Below are positions 60,230 through 64,000 of a stretch of 64,000 bases of DNA, piece after piece. A program made the position numbers and the translations under genes. How positions within the stretch are numbered: the first letter of the stretch is position 1; each line of letters opens with the position of its first letter. Under the pieces are notes generated by a model. The model was not told the origin of the DNA. It ran no database searches and saw only the letters and a list, made by a program, of their open reading frames with translations. Origin of the DNA: Streptomyces sp. HUAS MG91 (GTDB lineage: Bacteria; Actinomycetota; Actinomycetes; Streptomycetales; Streptomycetaceae); the NCBI RefSeq assembly GCF_040529335.1, contig NZ_CP159534.1:372001-436000 (forward strand). The letters run 5' to 3'.

Positions 60230-61173
60230 GCGTGCTTCGGCAGCGGGTGCGCGGCGAAGAACTTACTGATGATCGGTGTCGCGTCGATGGTCGTCGGCGT
60301 CGCCGAGTCCTCGTTCGGGGCCGTCGAGGGCCAGACGTGACCGCCGTCCGTGATCCGGTAGTGCTCCAGCGCGGAGCCGCCGTCGCAGGAGCGCCAGCGC
60401 TGGAGCACGACGTTGTCCTCGACCCGGGTCTCGCGCGGGCGTGCGGCGCATCCGTCGCGCTCGGCCCAGCCCGCCAGCCAGTCGGGCAGCGCGGGCAGCC
60501 CCTTGGCGGGGTTGCCGGCGTAGGGGATGGTCTCGTCGGCCTGCCCGTGGAAGTCGAGGACGGGCACCGGCCGTCGCGGTTCGCAGGCGCCGCTCTGCGG
60601 GTAGAAGGCGCCGGAGACGATCGCGGTCGCGGCGATCCGGTCGGCGAGGCGGCAGGCGACGACGGCCGCGAAGCCGCCGCCGTTGGACTTGCCGGAGGCG
60701 AAGACGCGGCGCGTGTTCACGCACAGATCCTCCTCGGCGCGGTCGATCAGCGCCTTCGTGAACGCGATGTCGTCGACGTCCGCCGAGTAGGGGGCGCCCT
60801 CCCAGGCGCTCTTGCCGTCCGTGCCGGTGACCCCTTGCGGGTAGACGACGACGGCGTCGAGCGCGTTCATGCCCGTGAGGCGTTCCTGGTAGTCGGAGGT
60901 GCGGCCGTGTCCGTGGAAGGACAGGACGAGCGGGGTGGGCCGGTCCGCGTCGTAGGAGGCGGGCAGGTGCACCAGGTAGTCGCGCCGCACGCCGTCCACG
61001 GTGAGCGAGCGCGTGGTGGAGGCGCCCGGGGCGAGATCGGTGGGCACACCGCAGCCGGCCGACCCGGCGGCCCGGTGCGGCTGGGCGGCGGCCGGCCCCG
61101 GTGTCAGGACGGCGGCGGCGAGCAGGGCCCCGACGACGGAGGCGGCCAGGCGGGCGGGGTGCGAGCGGCTCAT
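60226..61173 (-). CDS. Secreted PHB-depolymerase-like esterase
   Basis: A 315-residue secreted alpha/beta hydrolase. Signal peptide 1-30 (ends PAAAQ), then HLPASYDADRPTPLVLSFHG with the oxyanion-hole histidine, nucleophile Ser in FASGKSNGGG, Asp in LDFHGQADE and His in TDGGHVWPS. The family includes polyhydroxybutyrate depolymerases, feruloyl esterases and LpqC-like esterases. Four cysteines could form two disulfides. The ATG is preceded by GGGAA. Confidence 0.87.
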   Translation of the reverse strand: MSRSHPARLAASVVGALLAAAVLTPGPAAAQPHRAAGSAGCGVPTDLAPGASTTRSLTVDGVRRDYLVHLPASYDADRPTPLVLSFHGHGRTSDYQERLTGMNALDAVVVYPQGVTGTDGKSAWEGAPYSADVDDIAFTKALIDRAEEDLCVNTRRVFASGKSNGGGFAAVVACRLADRIAATAIVSGAFYPQSGACEPRRPVPVLDFHGQADETIPYAGNPAKGLPALPDWLAGWAERDGCAARPRETRVEDNVVLQRWRSCDGGSALEHYRITDGGHVWPSTAPNEDSATPTTIDATPIISKFFAAHPLPKHA

Positions 61174-61385
61174 GGAGTTCCCTTCGGGCGGTGCGGCCGG
61201 TCCCGCGCCGCCGCTGGGCGGGCGTGCGGGACCGGCTCACGTACGGGGGCGTGGACGGTCGGCGCGGCGACCGCGGGCCGTCCGCGGCCGGGCCGACGGC
61301 CGGGACACTAACGCCCGCGCACGGCCCGGCAATACGCCCTGTTCAGGGAACTCAATGAACGTAAAGAGGGAGGCACTCCCCCGGG

Positions 61386-62915
61386 TCAGTCGCCGAAGCG
61401 GTCGCGCAGCTCCCGCTTGAGGATCTTGCCGCTCGCGTTGCGCGGCAGCTCGTCGACGAACACGATCCGCTTGGGTGCCTTGAAGTGGGCGAGCTTCTGG
61501 CGTGCGTGGGCGAGGAGTTCGGCCTCGGTCACCTCCGCCGAGCGGACCACGACGGCGGTCACCGCCTCGATCCAGCGCTCGTCGGGCAGCCCGACGACGG
61601 CGGTCTCGGCCACCGCGGGGTGGGTGTACAGGGCGTCCTCGACCTGCCGGGACGCGACCAGGACGCCGCCGGAGTTGATGACGTCCTTCACCCGGTCGAC
61701 GACGGTGAAGTAGCCCTCGCCGTCGCGCACGGCGAGGTCGCCCGACCGGAACCAGCCGTCCCGGAAGGCCTCTTCGCTCTCCTGCGGCTTGTCCCAGTAG
61801 CCGTCGCACAGCTGGGGTGAGCGGTAGACGACTTCACCCGGGGTGCCGTCGGGCACGTCCTTGCCGTCCTCGTCGACGACCTTCGCCTCGACGAACAGCA
61901 CCGGCCGGCCGCAGGAGTCCATCCGGCCCTCGTGCTCGTCGGGGCCGAGGACGCAGGCGAGCGGGCCGATCTCGCTCTGCCCGAAGCAGTTGTAGAAGGC
62001 GAGCCCGGGCAGGCGCGCGCGCAGCCGCTCCAGGACGGGCACGGGCATGATCGACGCGCCGTAGTAGGCCTTGCGCAGGCCGCTCAGCTCGCGGGTCGCG
62101 AACTCCGGGTGCTGGGACAGGCCGATCCACACGGTCGGCGGCGCGAACAGGCTGTCCGCCTCGCCCGCCTCCACCAGGTCGAGGATCCGGTCGGCGGCGG
62201 GCGCGTCCAGGAGCGTGTTGGTGGCGCCGACCGCGAGGTAGGGCAGCAGGAAGACGTGCATCTGCGCCGAGTGGTAGAGCGGCAGCGCGTGCACCGGGCG
62301 GTCCGTCTCCGCCAGGTGCAGCGCGTGGACGGCGCTGACGTACTCGTGGACCAGGGCGCGGTGGGACATCATCGCGCCCTTGGGCAGGGCCGTCGTCCCG
62401 GACGTGTAGAGGAGCTGGACGAGGTCGTCCGCGTCGGGCGGGTCGCCGTCGTAGGGAACGGCGGCGGGCAGCCGGTCCAGCAGCGAGCCGTCCGCGTCGC
62501 GCAGCAGCAGGGTGCCGACGCCGTCCGGGAGGTGCCCGGCGAGATCCGGCTCGGTGAGCACCAGCGCGCTCCCCGACTGGCGCACGATGTAGGCGAGGTC
62601 GTCACCGGTGAGGTTCTGGTTGACGGGGACGTGCACGAGGCCGGCCCGGGAGCAGGCGAGGAATCCGATCAGGTACGCGTCGGAGTTGTGCCCGTAGGCG
62701 CCGACCCGGTCGCCGGGCGCGAGACCGAGGCCACGCAGGATCCCGGCCGCGCGGGAGACGGCGTCGTCGAGCTCCGCGTACGTCCATGAGCGCGTCCCGT
62801 AGCGCAGCGCGACGCGTGCGGGGGTGCGGCGGGCGCTGCGCCGCAGCACCCCGTCGACGGTGCTGACGGCCGCCGCCGCGGCCGGTGTCCTCTGTGCCTG
62901 TGCTGGCCTCGTCAT
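61386..62915 (-). CDS. AMP-forming acyl-CoA synthetase
   Basis: A 509-residue ligase. Motifs: LLYTSGTTALPKGAMM (nucleotide loop), YNCFGQSEIGPL, GWFRSGDLAVRDGEGY, DRVKDVINSGG and the catalytic lysine in RNASGKILKREL. The acyl substrate is unknown. The ATG has no strong ribosome site. The 212-bp gap to the esterase gene holds no gene. Confidence 0.9.
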   Translation of the reverse strand: MTRPAQAQRTPAAAAAVSTVDGVLRRSARRTPARVALRYGTRSWTYAELDDAVSRAAGILRGLGLAPGDRVGAYGHNSDAYLIGFLACSRAGLVHVPVNQNLTGDDLAYIVRQSGSALVLTEPDLAGHLPDGVGTLLLRDADGSLLDRLPAAVPYDGDPPDADDLVQLLYTSGTTALPKGAMMSHRALVHEYVSAVHALHLAETDRPVHALPLYHSAQMHVFLLPYLAVGATNTLLDAPAADRILDLVEAGEADSLFAPPTVWIGLSQHPEFATRELSGLRKAYYGASIMPVPVLERLRARLPGLAFYNCFGQSEIGPLACVLGPDEHEGRMDSCGRPVLFVEAKVVDEDGKDVPDGTPGEVVYRSPQLCDGYWDKPQESEEAFRDGWFRSGDLAVRDGEGYFTVVDRVKDVINSGGVLVASRQVEDALYTHPAVAETAVVGLPDERWIEAVTAVVVRSAEVTEAELLAHARQKLAHFKAPKRIVFVDELPRNASGKILKRELRDRFGD

Positions 62916-63032
62916 GGCGTGATCCTGCGGGGTGGCCGACGCCAGGTCAAGACACGTGCCACCACCCCTCGGCAGCCGACATACCCGCTGGTACGCTCAA
63001 CCGCCCTTGCCCTCACGACAGTTGGGAGCACG

Positions 63033-64000
63033 ATGCACATCCGCCCGAGACAACGGCGCCTCGCGGCAGTCGGCACGGCCCTGTTGACCGTCCTCACGGC
63101 GGCGGCATCGCTGCCGTCGGCGGCGGCCGACCGCCCGGAGCGCCCGCACGGCGGCGGCCTGTCCGCCACGATCCGCTACACCGAGTACGGCATTCCGCAC
63201 ATCGAGGCCAAGGACTACACGAACCTCGGCTTCGGCACCGGATGGGCGCAGGCCGCCGATCAGGTGTGCACGCTCGCCGACGGGTTCGTGACGCTGCGCG
63301 GTGAGCGCTCGCGCTGGTTCGGCGCGGACGCGGCACCGGACGGCTCGCTCTCCTCTGCGGCCGGGAACCTCTCCAGCGACCTGTACTTCAAGGGCGTCCG
63401 GCAGTCCCGGACGGTGGAGAAGCTGCTCGCCACGCCCGCGCCGGCCGGCCCCAGCAAGGACGTGAAGGACACGATGCGGGGCTGGGCCGCGGGGTACAAC
63501 GCGTGGCTGCAGCAGAACCGCGTCACCGATCCCGCGTGCAAGGGCGCGGACTGGGTGCGGCCGGTGACCGAACTCGACGTCGCCGCGCGCGGGTTCGCGA
63601 TCTCGGTGCTCGGCGGGCAGGGCCGGGGCATCGACGGCATCACGGCCGCGCAGCCGCCGTCGTCGACGGCCCCGGAGCACGGCACCGCGACCGTGGACAC
63701 GAGGAAACTCGCCCGTGCGGCGAGCGAGTTGTTCAGCCAGGAAGACTCCGACATGGGGTCGAACGCGGTGGCCTTCAGCGGGAGGACCACGGCGAACGGG
63801 CGCGGCCTGCTCCTCGGCAATCCGCACTATCCGTGGCAGGGCGGCCGGCGCTTCTGGCAGTCGCAGCAGACGATCCCCGGTGAACTGAACGTCATGGGCG
63901 GCTCGTTGCTCGGCACCACGACGATCTCGATTGGCCACAACGCGCACGTGGCCTGGAGCCACACGGTCGCGACCGGTGTCACCCTCAATCTGCACCAGCT
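63033..64000 (+). CDS. Penicillin-acylase-family Ntn hydrolase, 3' end outside the window
   Basis: At least 322 residues are visible and the frame stays open to the end. A signal peptide (1-32, ends SAAA) is followed by an alpha-chain beginning ATIRYTEYGIPHIEAKDYTN, and a linker ending in DSDMGSNAVAFSG. In this family the chain is cut before the Ser in GSN, which becomes the N-terminal nucleophile of the beta-chain; it is intact here. Streptomyces relatives act on aculeacin, cyclic lipopeptides or acyl-homoserine lactones. GGGAG precedes the ATG. The remaining active-site residues are beyond the window. Confidence 0.88.
   Translation, partial: MHIRPRQRRLAAVGTALLTVLTAAASLPSAAADRPERPHGGGLSATIRYTEYGIPHIEAKDYTNLGFGTGWAQAADQVCTLADGFVTLRGERSRWFGADAAPDGSLSSAAGNLSSDLYFKGVRQSRTVEKLLATPAPAGPSKDVKDTMRGWAAGYNAWLQQNRVTDPACKGADWVRPVTELDVAARGFAISVLGGQGRGIDGITAAQPPSSTAPEHGTATVDTRKLARAASELFSQEDSDMGSNAVAFSGRTTANGRGLLLGNPHYPWQGGRRFWQSQQTIPGELNVMGGSLLGTTTISIGHNAHVAWSHTVATGVTLNLHQ

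Noticed and set aside
1..64000. tRNA, rRNA, CRISPR array, riboswitch, origin, integrase or phage genes
   Set aside because: I looked for cloverleaf-like ends, regular repeats and recombinase motifs and saw none that would stand up.

Overview
The window is about 72% GC-like, strongly codon-biased actinobacterial DNA. It carries families typical of Streptomyces (DUF397, DUF5133, an NsdA-like regulator, SpoIIE-type phosphatases, a Tat-exported GH55 enzyme, a rare TTA leucine codon), so it is most likely a chromosomal segment of a Streptomyces species. I see no tRNA, rRNA, CRISPR array, integrase or prophage. The genus and all functional calls are inferred from sequence patterns; no database was searched. 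Layout: (1) 1-16.1 kb is a beta-1,3-glucan (laminarin / fungal wall) degradation locus. It holds a broken-in ROK protein, a LacI-type repressor, an intracellular GH3 beta-glucosidase, a secreted clan GH-A enzyme with a discoidin domain, a secreted DUF1996 protein, a GH16 laminarinase with two discoidin domains and a Tat-exported GH55 exo-beta-1,3-glucanase. Palindromes with a GAGCGCTC core precede the repressor, the DUF1996 gene, a small acetyltransferase/oxidoreductase pair, GH16 and GH55, and suggest one regulon. A TetR/MFS efflux pair and a DUF4232 protein sit inside. (2) 16-21.8 kb is a signalling block: DUF5133, a SpoIIE-type phosphatase, a DosS-like sensor kinase that keeps the expected heme-ligand histidine, a convergent DosR-like regulator, a cyclic-nucleotide-fold protein and a universal stress protein. 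DosR-type boxes (GGGnCnnnnGnCCC) lie in front of the regulator and between the last two genes. (3) 21.8-38.9 kb is an alpha-glucan locus: a GH13 enzyme, an F420/LLM oxidoreductase and a P450, two tail-to-tail MalR-like LacI paralogues that share a 210-bp almost identical inverted tract, a binding protein/two permeases/GH13 alpha-glucosidase operon, and two tandem secreted beta-helix proteins resembling GH87 alpha-1,3-glucanases. (4) 39-51.8 kb is regulatory and developmental: a PAS-SpoIIE phosphatase, an NsdA-like regulator, a phosphotransferase with a TTA codon, a secreted peptidoglycan amidase, a hypothetical protein, a remarkable 181-bp fold-back element, a large ATPase-LuxR regulator, a leucine-rich-repeat protein, a second universal stress protein preceded by a DosR-type box, and an orphan DUF397 protein. 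(5) 51.9-64 kb is an acyl-CoA catabolic region: two Ltp-type thiolase-fold proteins lacking the thiolase cysteine plus a double OB-fold/zinc-ribbon DUF35 partner, an enoyl-CoA hydratase, two AMP-forming acyl-CoA synthetases, a phenylacetate-CoA ligase, a secreted PHB-depolymerase-like esterase and the start of a penicillin-acylase-family Ntn hydrolase. How it works together: regions 1 and 3 would let the organism digest both main glucans of fungal walls outside the cell and finish the oligosaccharides inside it, under two different LacI-type controls. Region 2 and the distant stress protein look like a small oxygen/dormancy regulon. The most unusual structures are the fold-back element at 46.45-46.63 kb, whose arm differences are all compatible with G-U pairing on one strand only, and the homogenised inverted tract within the LacI pair at 25.9-27.8 kb.
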